Assembly: GCA_903813345.2 (NCBI GenBank) | Contig: CAIIXF020000008.1 | Coordinates: 34,436,867-34,500,866 of the forward strand | Length of the DNA stretch: 64,000 nucleotides | From: Owenia fusiformis | Taxonomy: Eukaryota > Annelida > Polychaeta > Sabellida > Oweniidae | Reading direction: 5' to 3' | Shown: piece by piece, positions 22,640 to 37,600 of the stretch | Numbering within the stretch: position 1 is the stretch's first letter | How the letters are laid out: each line of letters opens with the position of its first letter | The notes under the pieces: generated by a model | What the model was told of the DNA's origin: nothing | The model's database searches: none | Seen by the model: only the letters and a program-made list of their open reading frames with translations | Translations under genes and position numbers: made by a program

Positions 22640-25600
22640 CTTAAACCAGAAATAGCAAAATCATACATTAAGAGAATCAGGAAACTAGAAAACGGCAACT
22701 TCATGGAGTTAAATCCCAATAAACACACAATATGACTCATTACTCATTAATTTAAAGGCCTCACTAAATATTCAGTATAATAATAGCCATCTTTGTCATG
22801 AGAATTCATGGACTTCTATATCTAAGCTTCTTTCTCGAAGACAATGAGATAGTTAAAAGCTTACTTTGGATCTGGTCCCATACAGTTTTCTTGAAAATGT
22901 TGATGACCAATCAAATCAATTACAGAGATAACTGACCAATGAGATTGTTTTAAAACTATAAAATCTTGATGGACATCTTTATCTTAGCCTAATTGGGGTC
23001 ATAAAAGTAAATGAGTTGATACAACTTGAGATAAAGTTTACAACTTATAACTGTGCAATATAATATCATGTACATGTAACACTATGTAATGTTTAACATT
23101 AAGGGCAATAAATACATGATAAACATCACACTTAGAATGTTGTACCGCTCCAATTTGAGGATACTAGATTACAAATGGTAACCAACTAATGTCTAGGTCA
23201 CATTTGCTCCATTTCATCGGCCAGCGCCTGCCTGATTGAGTATTTTGTTCAAAATTGAAGGGCAAATCTCAAATTTGAGGTCAGGTGTGAATTCTTGAGA
23301 ACGTGTACATGATTTTAAAAAAAGTTTGATTTGAAGCAAGTTGAAATCAGTTTTGAACAAAATACCGCAATCGACCGGGTGCTGGCCGATGAATCTGAGC
23401 AGTGACCTAGGCATAAACCAGAGTATATTTCTAGATGAAGGCAGAAAGATATGATGAGTATAAAATATATTGATGGAGTCATTGGTTGTTGGTAGCAATC
23501 AGCCCAAACAAAAATAGGATTTACTTACTGCTGATTTTGAAAAAGTCCAACCTGTGACATCATCAATAAGACTTTGGTGGTCCAAAAGGTAGCAGATTTT
23601 ATTGGAAGGTCCATTATTCTGATCAATAATATATTTTTTCATTTAGTTTAATCTATTTTATTGTTCCATTCTCAATATTTTATACAATTATGTTATAAAA
23701 CTGACCTCTTGATAAGCAACAGGCTAGAATATAGAGGTTAGGTAGATGTAAGGTTGGAGTCCCAAGAAGTTTTTCGAAATTAGCAATAGGTAAACTCTAT
23801 TTTTGTTTGGAGACTGCTAGTGCAACAACATTATGAACCACACTAATATTCTAGATTCTTTTAAGGGAGGGGGAGAGGGGGGTCACAGATTAACTTTGCG
23901 AATACAGTTCATAATCCAACATTGAACTTTTGAGATGCTTGCTTATTATTGTTTAAATTAGCGTTAATAGCTTTTATCACTTTTTAAAGGAGGAGCACCT
24001 TACAGTTTATTTCACTGTCAAGTATTCAATCATACTCACAACTCAGATTTAATTCACATTATTGCTATGGCCATTTAGCTTAACACACTACCCCTAAGTT
24101 GCTTGTCTGACCTTGTTTATTTTTACAAGTTGCTTTGTTGTATTTGTTAATTGATTGATTGGGCAAGATGTATGTGGCAGTTTCGGGATTGATGTCATTG
24201 GCCATGCATCATCTGAGCAAAGATATGACCAACTTACTGCTATTACAGATCCATAATTCTGACCAAGATGGATTTCTTTTTTTTTATTTCATCTATTTTA
24301 TTGATCTATTCTAACATCTCATACTGGTACATATAAAATAATGTAAAGCCACTTATTTCTTGATGGGTCAAATTCACAAGCTAAGATATACACAATGAAA
24401 GCTTCATGGATGTTAAGGAGTGTAGATATTTTCAAGAAGTTTTTGTTTCTACATGGCTACAACCTATGGGATCACCAATCTTGTTTTTTGATGTGGTAAA
24501 AACTTTATTGGTAAGGTTTATTGAAAATATAACTCTTCCAATACTGTCAATCAATATACATTAAATACTGAAAGAATGGGTATCGATATGGCAAACTTTT
24601 TGAACACACGTTTCTTATAAACCAGTCATCAAAAAATTCTGGAAATTTTACACATTGTAAACTTAATGGTCATCTTTTGAATGGTAACAATATAATTTGG
24701 AATAGATATATGTACTTTTCTCTATATTGTTTTAGAAAACACATCGGACACTTCTTTTGTTCTTGGTATCATATGTTCGGAATGAAATGAAACATCTATC
24801 CGAACCTCATTGGAACTAAAATATAAACACAACGTGCTTATGTCTCTCCATATTGTAATTATACAAAGGAAAGTTTGGTTGTTTTAAAAAAGTATCTTGT
24901 TAATGAAATCAAAGGTTTATCTTAGTTTTTATCTATTTCAGGGTTTTTTGTTTTGATGTTAATGTTAATGTTAAATCAACCAAAATTTCCTTTGTACAAC
25001 TATAATATTGGGAAGTCCAAGAAAATGTTGTATATGTTATTTTGTTCAAACAAGTTTAGGAAAGATATTTTATTTCATTCTCAAGAAATGGTAAAAAGGA
25101 ACAAAAAACAATTGTACTAAAAAACAAAAAATGTTTTGTATCAATTTGATTTAATCAATTCATTCCACATGCGACAAATTAGATGTAGCCCTTTCACTGA
25201 TTCACTGTAAATATCAATATCAACTTTATATTTTGGAATGCTTTATGGGTGATATGATTACTTAACTTTTTTATCTTTTAAATCATTGTTACCCTTGGGT
25301 TTATTCCTTGAAAAACATTTCCTAATCATAAACATAAACATGACAATAACTAAAACAGCAAACCCTAATATGGAAAATATAATGTCCAACAAATAATACT
25401 GGAAAAAGTTTAGCTCCCGTGTAGGAATTGACTTCAAGTGATCCGCACCCTTATGCTTCATGACGTATTCAGCCCAGTATTTGATAGTTTGTGAAGCACT
25501 AATTGGTTGATCTCTGGCCAATGCCTGGGCTTTTAAAGCATTCTGTTTATACACTGGGTTCTTAAGGACATCATCTAAAGCATCTGAAAGTAGTTCCGTA

Positions 25601-28600
25601 TTCACTTCATCAAAGATGACAAGTCGCCCCATTTTGTGACGATGGGTGAGGATCCCGCAATGCTGACGTTGGTCATAAAACAAAGGGATGCCAATGACAG
25701 GGACTCCATTATACACTGCTTCGGCAGATCCTGATGCCCCACAATGTGTCATAAACACTCGTAGGTTACGATGACTAAGGAGGTCATTTTGTGGAATCCA
25801 TTTTACAAGCATTGTATTATTACCAAGTGTCTTAGGTGTGGGGCCCCCATATCGCCAGATCACTCGCTGTTTTAGTTTTGCAAATACTGACGCAAATATT
25901 TCACGCCTTTCTGCATCCATTCCTGTTGGCATCGATCCAAATGTTAGAATGATAAATCCATGTTCAGCGCCATCTACAAACTCTTTAAATGGAGAAACTA
26001 ATGGGTTTGCTTTTCGATCCTTCAAGCCAAGTACTGGAATGACATTTGGTAGAAGGGGTCTTGGGTAATAATAAGCAAAGTTTGATTGAACGAATAACAA
26101 ATCAGCGTCAAACAGATATTTTTCTTTTGTATAATTAAGTCCAATTTTTGGTGCATATATTTTATGATAGTGTTCCTTCATTTCAATCATATCTCTTATG
26201 TAGTATTGTTCATTCATGTAATAGTATACATTATACATCCTCTCCGTGAAAGTCATTTCGTTTGAATATCCAGTAAATATAGTTGGCACTGATGATAGGG
26301 AGAGCGGAACTAACCAATCAGTGCAGTGGAACTCAAATCCAGTGTTCGACCATAAAATAGTCGGAGCATTCAAATACCTTTTTATCAATGCACCCAAAAC
26401 TAAATCAAGTGAATCAAAAATTGATAAATCAAATTTAGTTTCCTTTAATCTTGTCATTAATTCTGCGGTGAAGACATTTTCCATGTTATGTGAAATGTAT
26501 GCTTCTGTGACAGAACTGCGTGCCATAATAAATTTCATTTCGCCTATGATAGACATCGATATGAAATCTTGAATTAGATCTTCTGGTGGAACGTACATTA
26601 TTTTATCACTCGGGTACTGGTACTTCACGACATGTATCCCTGCAGTTGCAAAATCATCAGGGACTTTATATTCCGTATGTGCCAAATATGTTATGTTGTG
26701 TCCAGCATCGGCCATAATCATGGCAATTTTCTCCATGGCAGCAATACGGGAGTTTTTTCCCATAGCAGGGGGCTGTAGGAACACATTACCAGCATTGGCA
26801 TTATTTCTCAGGCAAAAACTCAGCAAAAAGCTGCTCCATATAAACAGGTTAGAAAGTACCATGCTCAGGTCCTCTCAACTTGTAAAATGAAAGACAAATA
26901 TAAAATGTCTCAATACATGGTACTTCAAGCCAGTTAAATTTGCATTTCTTTTATTTTGGGGTTCGATTATAAGCTGAACAAAATTGTTGATTACATAGAA
27001 AAACATTTATTTTGGAGCTTTATCTATAAAAAAATTCACAAATTCAAAGAGCCCAGAGTAGCTTTTTTCAAAAATCTACAAAATTAAATTGCAGGAAAAT
27101 GAACCATAACTACAGTATATATGCAGTTCATCGAGGTTGATATTTCACAATAACAAATCAAATATAAACCTATATATTGATCTACAGTAAGTGATCAAGA
27201 TACTCTTACGATAAATTGCAAGAGTTGACATCAATGATACTCTTACAACAAATTGTGAAGGTGACATACACAGTATCCCATTTGATGAAAACATTGATTT
27301 AAGATTTAAGTAAATTCTAATGGGTATATCTCCATGACACTTTTACACATAAATTTGAACATATTTCTGGCACCCAGACTTTATTTTATTTTATTTAAAA
27401 GATGGTTGCAGGATATTATATTGAGAGGTATATCAAACAAAGGTGAAGATAAGAGGGCTTTAGATTAAAAGTTAATCAGTTAACATATTCAGTTCATGTT
27501 GAACTTTTAGCTAACCCTTCTTGTGTGGACACAATCGTTGATAACCACAAATATATGGGATCAATTTATAATATACAAAATGGTATCATTCAGAGTACTC
27601 AAATGATGGTGAAATATCTAGGTTCAAACGCCAAAAGGGAAGGACAAAAAACTGTAAAGAAACCTAGGAGGAAGAGAAGTTTATTCTTCCAAAATGAGTG
27701 AGAAAAGAGGGAACAAGGAGATATGTAATATAATCTACCAGCATAAATTGCACCCAAAATTGTTGCATTTGCATGAATCATGATTGTAAAATAAGAACTA
27801 ATGTCACTTTGTGGATATTAATAGATTAGAAGCTTCAATTGCACCACCAATCTTACTCAAGACATTTGTAATCTTTATATAACTGTATTTGCACAGTTAG
27901 GGGGGTCATTACCGACATTGCATAATTATAATTATAATATATAGTAATGACTAACGAAATCAACATTTCTTAAACACAGTTATGAGGGGGGGGGGTCACA
28001 GATTAACTTTGCAAATACAGTTCATAATCCAACATTGAACTTTTGAGATGCTTGCTTATTATTGTTTAAATTAGCGTTAATAGCTTTTATCACTTTTTAA
28101 AGGAGGAGCACCTTACAGTCTATTTCATTGTCAAGTATTCAATCATACTCTCAACTCAGATTTGATTCACATTATTGCTTTGACCATTTAGCTTAACACA
28201 CAACCCCTAAGTTGCTTGTCTGACCTTGTTGGTTTTTACATGTTGCTTTGTTGTATTTGTTAATTGATTGATTGGGCAACACGTATGTGGCAGTTTCGGT
28301 ATTGATGTCATGGGCCATGCATCATCTGAGCAAAGATATGACCAACTTACTGTTATTAGAGATCCATAATTCTGACCAAGATGGATTTCTTTTTTTATTT
28401 CATCTATTTTATTGATCTATTCTAACATCTCATACTGGTACATATAAAATAATGTAAAGCCATTCATTTCTTGATGGGTCAAATTCACAAGCTAAGATAT
28501 ACAGTATGAAGGCTTCATGAATGTTAAGGATTGTAGATATTTTCAAGAAGTTATTTCGAAATTTTTGTTTCTACATGGCTACAACCTATGGGATCACCAA

Positions 28601-31600
28601 TCTTGTTTTTTGATGTGGTAAAAACTTTATTGGAAAGGTTTATTGAAAATATAACTCTTCCAATACTGTCAATCAATATACATTAAATACTGAAAGAATG
28701 GGTATCGATTGGGTGAACTTTTTGAACACACGTTTCTCATAAACCAGTCATTAAAAAATTCTGGAAATTGTACACATTGTCAACTTAATGGTCATCTTTT
28801 GAATGGTAACAATATAATTTGGAATAGATATATGTACTTTTCTCTATATTGTTTTAGAAAACACATCGGACACTTCTTTTGTTCTTGGTATCATATGTTC
28901 GGAATGAAATGAAACATCTATCCGAACCTCATTGGAACTAAATGACATAAACACTACGTGCTTATGTCTCTCCGTATTGTAATTATACAAAGGAAAGTTT
29001 GGTTGTTTTAAAAAAGTATCTTGTTAATGAAATCAAAGGTTTATCTTAGTTTTTATCTATTTCAGGGTTTTTTGTTTTAATGTTTTGAAAACATTTTGTT
29101 AAATCAACCAAAATTTCCTTTGTACAACTATAATATTGGGAAGTCCAAGAAAATGTTGTATATGTTATTTTGTTCAAACAAGCTTAGGAAAGATATTTTA
29201 TTTCATTCTCAAGAAATGGTAAAAAGGAACAAAAAACAATTGTACTAAAAAACAAAAATGTTTTGTATCAATTTGATTTAATCAATTTATTCCACATGTG
29301 ACAAATTAGATGTAGCCCTTTCACTGATTCACTGTAATAAATATCAATATCAACTTTATATTTTGGAATGCTTTATGGGTGATATGATTACTTAACTTTT
29401 TTATCTGTTAAATCATTGTTACCCTTGGGTTTATTCCTTGAAAAACATTTCCTAATCATAGACATAAACATGACAATAACTAAAACAGCAAACCCTAATA
29501 TTGAAAATATAATGTCCAACAAATAATACTGGAAAAAGTTTAATTCCCGCGTAGGAACTGACTTCAAGTGATCCGCTCCGTTATGCTTCATGACGTATTC
29601 AGCCCAGTATTTGATAGTTTGTGAAGCACTCATTGGCTGATCTCTGGCCAATGCCTGGGCTTTTAAAGCATTCTGTTTATACACTGGGTTCTTAAGGACA
29701 TCATCTAAAGCATCTGAAAGTAGTTCCGTATTCACTTCATCAAAGATGACAACTCGCCCCATTTTGTGACGATGGGTGAGGATCCCGCAATGCTGACGTT
29801 GGTCATAAAACAAAGGGATGCCAATGACAGGGACTCCATTATACACTGCTTCGGCAGATCCAGATGCCCCACAATGTGTCATAAACACTCTTAGGTTACG
29901 ATGACTAAGGAGGTCATTTTGTGGAATCCATTTCACAACCATTGTATTATTACCAAGTGTTTTAGGTGTGGGGCCCCCATATCGCCAGATCACTCGCTGT
30001 TTTAGTTTCGCAAATACTGACGCAAATACTTCACGCCTCATTGCATCCATTCCGGTTGGCATCGATCCAAATGTTAGAATGATAAATCCATGTTCAGCGC
30101 CATCTACAAACTCTTTAAATGGAGAAACTAATGGGTTTGCTTTTCGATCTTTCAAGCCAAGTACTGGAATGACATTTGGTAGAAGGGGTCTTGGGTAATA
30201 ATAAGCAAAGTTTGATTGAACGAATAACAAATCAGCGTCAAACAGATATTTTCCTTTTGTATAATTAAGTCCAATTTTTGTTGCATAAACCTCATGATAG
30301 TGTTCCTTCATTTCTATCCAATCTCTCATGTAGTATTGTTCATTTATGTAATAGTATACATTATACATCCTCTCCATAACAGTCATTTCGTTTGAATATC
30401 CAGTAAATATATTTGGCACTGATGATAGGGATAGCGGAACTAACCAATCAGCGCAGTGGAACTCAAATCCAGCATTAGACCATAAAACAGTTGGAGCATC
30501 TAAATATGTTTTCATTAATGTACCCAAAACAAAATCGATTGAATCAAAAATTGATAAATCAAATTCAGTTTCTTTCAATCTTGTAATTAATTCTGTAGTG
30601 TAAAGATTTTCCATATTATTTGAAATGTACGCTTCTGTAACAGAGCCACGTTCCATAAATGCTTTCATCTCATCTATGATAGACATCGATATATACTCTT
30701 GAACCATATCATCAGGTGGAACATACATTACTTTATCATTCGGGTACTGGTACTTCATGACATGTATCCCTGCAGTTGCGAAATCATCAGGGACCTTATA
30801 TTCCGTATGTGCCAAATATGTTATGTTGTGTCCAGCATCGGCCATAATCATGGCAATTTTTTCCATGGCAGCCATACGAGAATTTTTTGCTATCGAGGGA
30901 GGCTGTATGAATATATTTCCAGCATCAGCATTATTTCTCAGGCAAAAACACAGCAAATAGCTGCTCCATAAAAACAGGTTGGAAGCCATGCTCTCCATTT
31001 AAACTCCAATACAGTAGACAATACTTGAGATGTCTCAATGCAAGGTACTTTAAAACAATCAAATTTGCACTTCTTTTATTTTGGGGACTGGATATAAGTT
31101 AAACAAAGTTGATGAATTGAATAGTTTTTCAGCATTTTGCTTTTGTAGCTTTAAATATGAAAATTTTCACAAAATTGAGCCCAAAGTAGCAGATTTTCAA
31201 AAATCTGTAAAATTAAATTGCAGGAAAATGAACCATATTTACAGTAAAGATGCAGTTCATCAAGGTTGATTTTTCACGATTGCAAATCAAATATTAACCG
31301 CACCAATACAATCAATGTATATTGATCTAAGTGATTGAGATACCCTTTCAATAAAATGGGTAGATAACATACTTTGTACTCTAACAAAAATTGCAGAGTT
31401 GACAAACAACACATCCCATGTATAACTCTGATGGAAATATTGAATTTAGTACAATCCAATAGGTATATACTCGTATCTTTAAGAAATTGTTCACATATTT
31501 TAACATATTTCAAGCACTCAGAATTTTTTATTTCAAAGACTGATGCAGGATATTAATTTGAGAGGTAAACCAAATGAGGGCTTTAGATGATTAAAAAGGT

Positions 31601-34600
31601 TAATCATATTAAATTTAAATTAGTGGTAGTGATGACAGAGTTATCAAACGGATTTCTGTTAGTAAATTTAAGTGGGACCCAACACAAACTAAAAATTTCG
31701 CAGATGCATTAACAAGTCAAACTAATATTGGGTTAATTAACCAAATTACGGAAGATCTTGAAAATTTACATAATTTAAACATAGATTCTATAAATACTCA
31801 AGTTGAAAGTATATTTCTAAATGCAGCGAAACTTACACTGAAAAAGAAAAAGATGTCAGGTAAGAGGAAACAAATAAAATCAAAGAAATGGTATGACAAT
31901 GACTGTGTTAAATTAAGAAAGAAAGTTAAATCCCTTGGTCAGATACTGACGAAAAATCCCAATGATAGCTGTGATAGACACAATTATTTCAAATATTTAA
32001 AGCATTATAGAAAGTGTTGTAAAGGTAAACAGAAAGAATATAAAAAAGAACTGCTAAATAGATTAGAAAATCTGTATGAAACAGACCCTAAAGAATATTG
32101 GGAACTATTGGACAAAATGAGAAATAATGAAAAAAGTAGTGACGGAAATGATATATCACCTCGGCGCTGGTATGATCACTATTCCAATCTTTTTACAGAT
32201 AAATCAAATGACACGACTATGGATGAGAAAATAAAGGCTTTGGAAAATGATAAAACGTTTGATAATTTAGATTATAAAATAACTGATGAAGAGCTTTGGC
32301 AAGCAGTGAAAGGCCTGAAAAATAAAAAGGCGACTGGCCATAATGGTGTCAGTTATGAAATGATAAAAACATCATACCCTGTGATAGGGAATATTATTTT
32401 AAAGATGTTTAATACTATGTTTTCAAATACACTCTTCCCAAAAGAGTGGAATGTATCATCAATAATAACTGTTTTCAAGAAGGGTAATTCAAGTGATCCT
32501 GGAAATTATCCTGGACTATTTATATCAGACTGCTTGTCAAAATTGTTCTCCATAATAATGAATAATCGTTTATATAACTATGTTCAAGAAAATCAAATGT
32601 TACAGGAAAACCAAATTGGCTTCAAGAAAAAGTCACGAACCACAGACCACATGTTTATTATTCGTACGCTAATTGACAGATTTATACACTTCGAGAAAAA
32701 GAAAATGTATATTTGCTTTGTAGATCTAAGAAAAGCATTCGACACGATATGGCATAAGGGACTGTTTCTCAAACTTCTCCAAGCAGGAATTCGAGGTCAT
32801 TTTTATCACATGGTAAAACACATGTATACTAATTCAATGACATCAGTTAGAATTAATAGTAACGGTGACCATACTGATATCTTTAAATGTGAGAGGGGGG
32901 TTAAACAGGGGGACCCACTCAGTCCGTTAATGTTTAATATTTACATCAATGATGTTGTTGAAGAATTAACACTTGAATCAGACTTAAAATTACAAAAACA
33001 AAAAATAAGTTGCCTGCTATTTGCAGATGATTTAGCCATAATTACTGCAAATAAAACTGATATGGACATAAAATTGAAAAAATTAAACAATTATTGGAAA
33101 CAATGGAACTTAGATATCAATACTGATAAAACTAAAATTGTAATGTTTAATAAAAGTGGTAAACGATGTAATGATATATTCTACATTGGGGACCAGGTAA
33201 TTGAAAACGTATCAAAGTATACTTATCTGGGTATGGAATTCCATGCCAACGGATCGATGAAACAAGCTGCAATCTTTATTAAAGAAAAGGCAGAAAAGGG
33301 GAAATTCAAATTGATAAGTATGCTTACACATGGTGATATAAACCTAACTTTGTGCCTGAAACTATTTGATATATTAGTAAAACCAATTTTATTATATGGA
33401 TGTGAAATCTGGGGTGCTGGTCTAATAACTAATAAAGATCTTCTGAAAAATAAAGATTTTGGCCTTGAAATGAAATATGACAAGTCACTTCCACCGGAAT
33501 TACTACATCTATCTTTTTTGAAGTTTATATTAGGGGTGCATAGAAAAACGAGTAATTTAGCTACGATGGGTGAGTTAGGTAGATTCCCTCTGTTTATCAA
33601 TATATTTTACCAACAAGTTAAATACTTAGATCATATAGAAAATGAAGGAACGAGTTCATTACTAATTAATGCATATGCAGATAGTATTGAACTATCAAAA
33701 GTTCATAATCAATCATCATGGTACTATGACATTGATAGAATAATGGCATATGTTCAACCACAAGATAAAAATTACATTAATAGCAAACCGCTTGATATTA
33801 AGAAAATCCTTGAAAAAAGATATATAAAATATTGGGAGAAAAACTGTCAATGATAATAAAGGGAAATTAGAATTTTTGAATAATATCAAACAACGATGGG
33901 GAAAAGAACCATATTTGAATTTAATAAAGAACGCTGGACATAGGAAATCTATGACGCGATTAAGAATAAGTGCACACAATTTAGAAATAGAGCGAGGAAG
34001 ATATATAAGACCAATAATTCCGAGAGATCAAAGAAAATGCAAATTATGTAAAATCAACACTGGTACGGAAACTCATTTTATTTTTGAGTGTCAAAAATTG
34101 GAAAAAATGAGATATGAATACTTTGATACGTTTAACTCGATTTGCCCAAATCTAACTGTATTGACTACCGAAGAAAAGGCTTATTATATGTTTAATGCTG
34201 AGGGTAACATGTGTATCACCTTTGCAAAATACCTTTATGAAATAATTGAAAAGAGATCAACTATATTATCAATATAAATATATACATGTAGGCTAATAGT
34301 AGTTGTTGGTATATATCTAATGATCAGTCAATCACATTATATTGTCATTATATGCCATGTAAAATTTGCATTGTATGTTATTGTAATTGTATGTATAGTT
34401 TTATTTTTATTTTATCATGTTTATTTGCTGTACACTCACCCGAAAGGGATTTTTAGTACAATAAAGCATTGAATAATATTAGTAAACATATTCTGTTCAT
34501 GCTAAACTTTCAGCTATTCTTGTATGGACACAATCACTGATAACCAGAAATGTATGGTATCTATTTGTAATACAACAATATCCTCTTTCTCTCCCCCCAG

Positions 34601-37600
34601 CGATAAGCAGTCCGCATTTCCCTGATTAAGAACTCACAATCTGATTCACAGTCGCAACACAGCCAATAAAATTATATCTTACACACCTTCCTGCTCGGGC
34701 ATGCTTTTATGTTACAGCAAATCAAAATAAAATTCATTCAAAGCTGTCGCAAAAGCATTCCAGTAATGCATGATCGAGGACACACAAGTATTTGGGGTGA
34801 TATAGAGGTTATTTAATGGGAGGGATGGAATATGGATTTTATTCCGAGGGAAAATATGATATTGGCCAAGGAAAATATCATATTGACCGAGGGCGATAGC
34901 CCGAGTGTCAATATGATATTTTCTGAGGCCAATATCATATTTTCTCAAGGAATAAATCCATATTCCATCACGACCATCAATAACCTATTTATTTCATAAT
35001 ATTCTTTTTTCAATTTTTGTATGTCATCATCCAATGATTGTGACATAAAATTATACAATTTATCATATAACATTGAGCATTCTGTTCAAAAATGTATTCA
35101 ATTTTGAAGAAAATACTCAACCGGCTGGGCGCCGGCCGATGAATCACAGCATTTGTGACCCAGGCATTAGCGAGATTCCAATGTTGTTCATGGCATTTAC
35201 CTCTTGAATACAGGATATCGATTTCGTCATTGTCAAGGCTTGCTGCAGCAAACGGCTTATTTCCAAGACCTTGACTTTTCAAATTCTTCTGCTTTGATTT
35301 TAGAGCAGTTCGGCACTTATCAAATACGATGGACTTCAGCAAATCTTCCATGTATTCTTTACCCTTGAGATATCTTGCGATGCTGCTCATAAAAGCTCTT
35401 AAGGTTGATGGTTGATATTCTGCACCATCCTCCTTTCTTATGTTAATGAAAAAATGTTTGATGTGGTCATTAAGATCATGGGGATCTATCTCCTCGATTG
35501 GTCTGAGTTCATTCCTCTCACTCCGAAAAAAATCTACTAGGATTTTTATGTCACTTTTAGTTTTCTTCGAAGTATTGATATTTTCTTGACCTTTAATGAA
35601 GTCATCAACATCCTCTGTTGCATACCTAGACATATTTGTCACAGTAATAGACCTTTGTCACAGTAATAGACGTAAACTAGATGATAATAATTTCAATAAT
35701 TTCAATTTTCCAAACGATTTATTTACTTCCTGTAGAGATGTGCTAGACGAAAAGCGTAAAACTCAAGAGAAATTACCGGGAATATTTCTGATACGGGATC
35801 TGATACGGGATTTTTGCTGATACGGGATCCAATACAGGATCTGATATGGGATTTTGGCTGATACGGGATCTGATACGGGATTTTTCAAATAACACTTTTA
35901 TTCCCTGTTATTTTCCCAGGGAAAACATGTTATTATGGAATAAATAGAGGTTATTTAATGGGAGGGATGGAATATGGATTTTATTCCGAGGGAAAATATG
36001 ATATTGGCCAAGGAAAATATCATATTGACCGAGGGCGATAGCCCGAGTGTCAATATGATATTTTCTGAGGCCAATATCATATTTTCTCAAGGAATAAATC
36101 CATATTCCATCACGACCATCAATATTTCAATTTTTTTATGTCATCATCCAATGATTGTGACATAAAATTATACAATTTATCATATAACATTGAGCATTCT
36201 GTTCAAAAATGTATTCAATTTTGAAGAAAATACTCAATCGGCTGGGCGCCGGCCGATGAATCACAGCATTTGTGACCCAGGCATTAGCGAGATTCCAATG
36301 TTGTTCATGGCATTTACCTCTTGAATACAGGATATCGATTTCGTCATTGTCAAGGCTTGCTGCAGCAAACGGCTTATTTCCAAGACCTTGACTTTTCAAA
36401 TTCTTCTGCTTTGATTTTAGAGCAGTTCTGCACTTATCAAATACGATGGACTTCAGCAAATCTTCCATGTATTCTTTATCCTTGAGATATCTTGCGATGC
36501 TGCTCATAAAAGCTCTTAAGGTTGTAGTTGATATTCTGCACCATCCTCCTTTCTTATGTTAATGAAAAAATGTTTGAGGTGGTCATTAAGATTATGGGGA
36601 TCTATCTCCTCGATCGGTCTGAGTTCATTCCTCTCACTCCGTAAAAAATCTACTAGGATTTTTATGTCACTTTTAGTTTTCTTCGAAGTATTGATATTTT
36701 CTTGACCTTTAATGAAGTCATCAACATCCTCTGTTGCATACCTAGACATATTTGTCACAGTAATAGACCTTTGTCACAGTAATAGACGTAAACTAGATGA
36801 TAATAATTTCAATAATTTCAATTTTCCAAATGATTTTTTTACTTCCTGTAGAGATGTGCTAGACGAAAAGCGTAAAACTCAAGAGAAATTACCGGGAATA
36901 TTTCTGATACGGGATCTGATACGGGATTTTTGCTGATACGGGATCCAATACGGGATCTGATACGGGATTTTGGCTGATACGGGATCTGATACGGGATTTT
37001 TCAAATAACACTTTTATTCCCTGTTATTTTCCCAGGGAAAACATGTTATTATGGAATATAAGTTTTTATTCATGAGGTAAATACGCTTGCCTGGATCTCA
37101 TTGTTTTAGTAATAACAATTAACCATCAGTATAAATTACATGTGCATGAACACGAGTCATTTGTAGAATGAATCTGGGGAGCTTTTTCATGCATTTTGCT
37201 TGTGTTTATTTCTAAAAAACATCAATACAATTATTTCTCATTTTCAAGGATTATCTATGGATTAACACCCAGGTATTGTTATTTTTCAAACTTCAGAGGA
37301 CTGGGAATCATTATTACGCTCGCTTTTGAATAATATTAATGATTTCTTAAATATGTTTCAATTTGCCAATAATTTCTCAAATTGTGTAAATGGTACCCCT
37401 TCCTTAATTCCAAGAATTTTCTCATTGAGGAATTTCCTATAATAATTAACCCAATGGTATAGTTCCAAGCAGATTTTGAGATATCAGGAAAGTTAATCAT
37501 TACTACACACCTCATTGGCTTGTTATATAAACCAAAACAACCCAATAAGGTGTGTTATAGTAGTAATAATACTCATTACTTTTACCTTGACAAAAGGTTA

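Noticed and set aside
25838-26890. Plus-strand ORFs opposite the UGT (also 29968-30971)
   Set aside because: They lie antisense to conserved UGT coding sequence and are the same in both copies only because the sense strand is conserved.
33223-33600. 125-codon minus-strand ORF
   Set aside because: Antisense shadow of the LINE reverse transcriptase.
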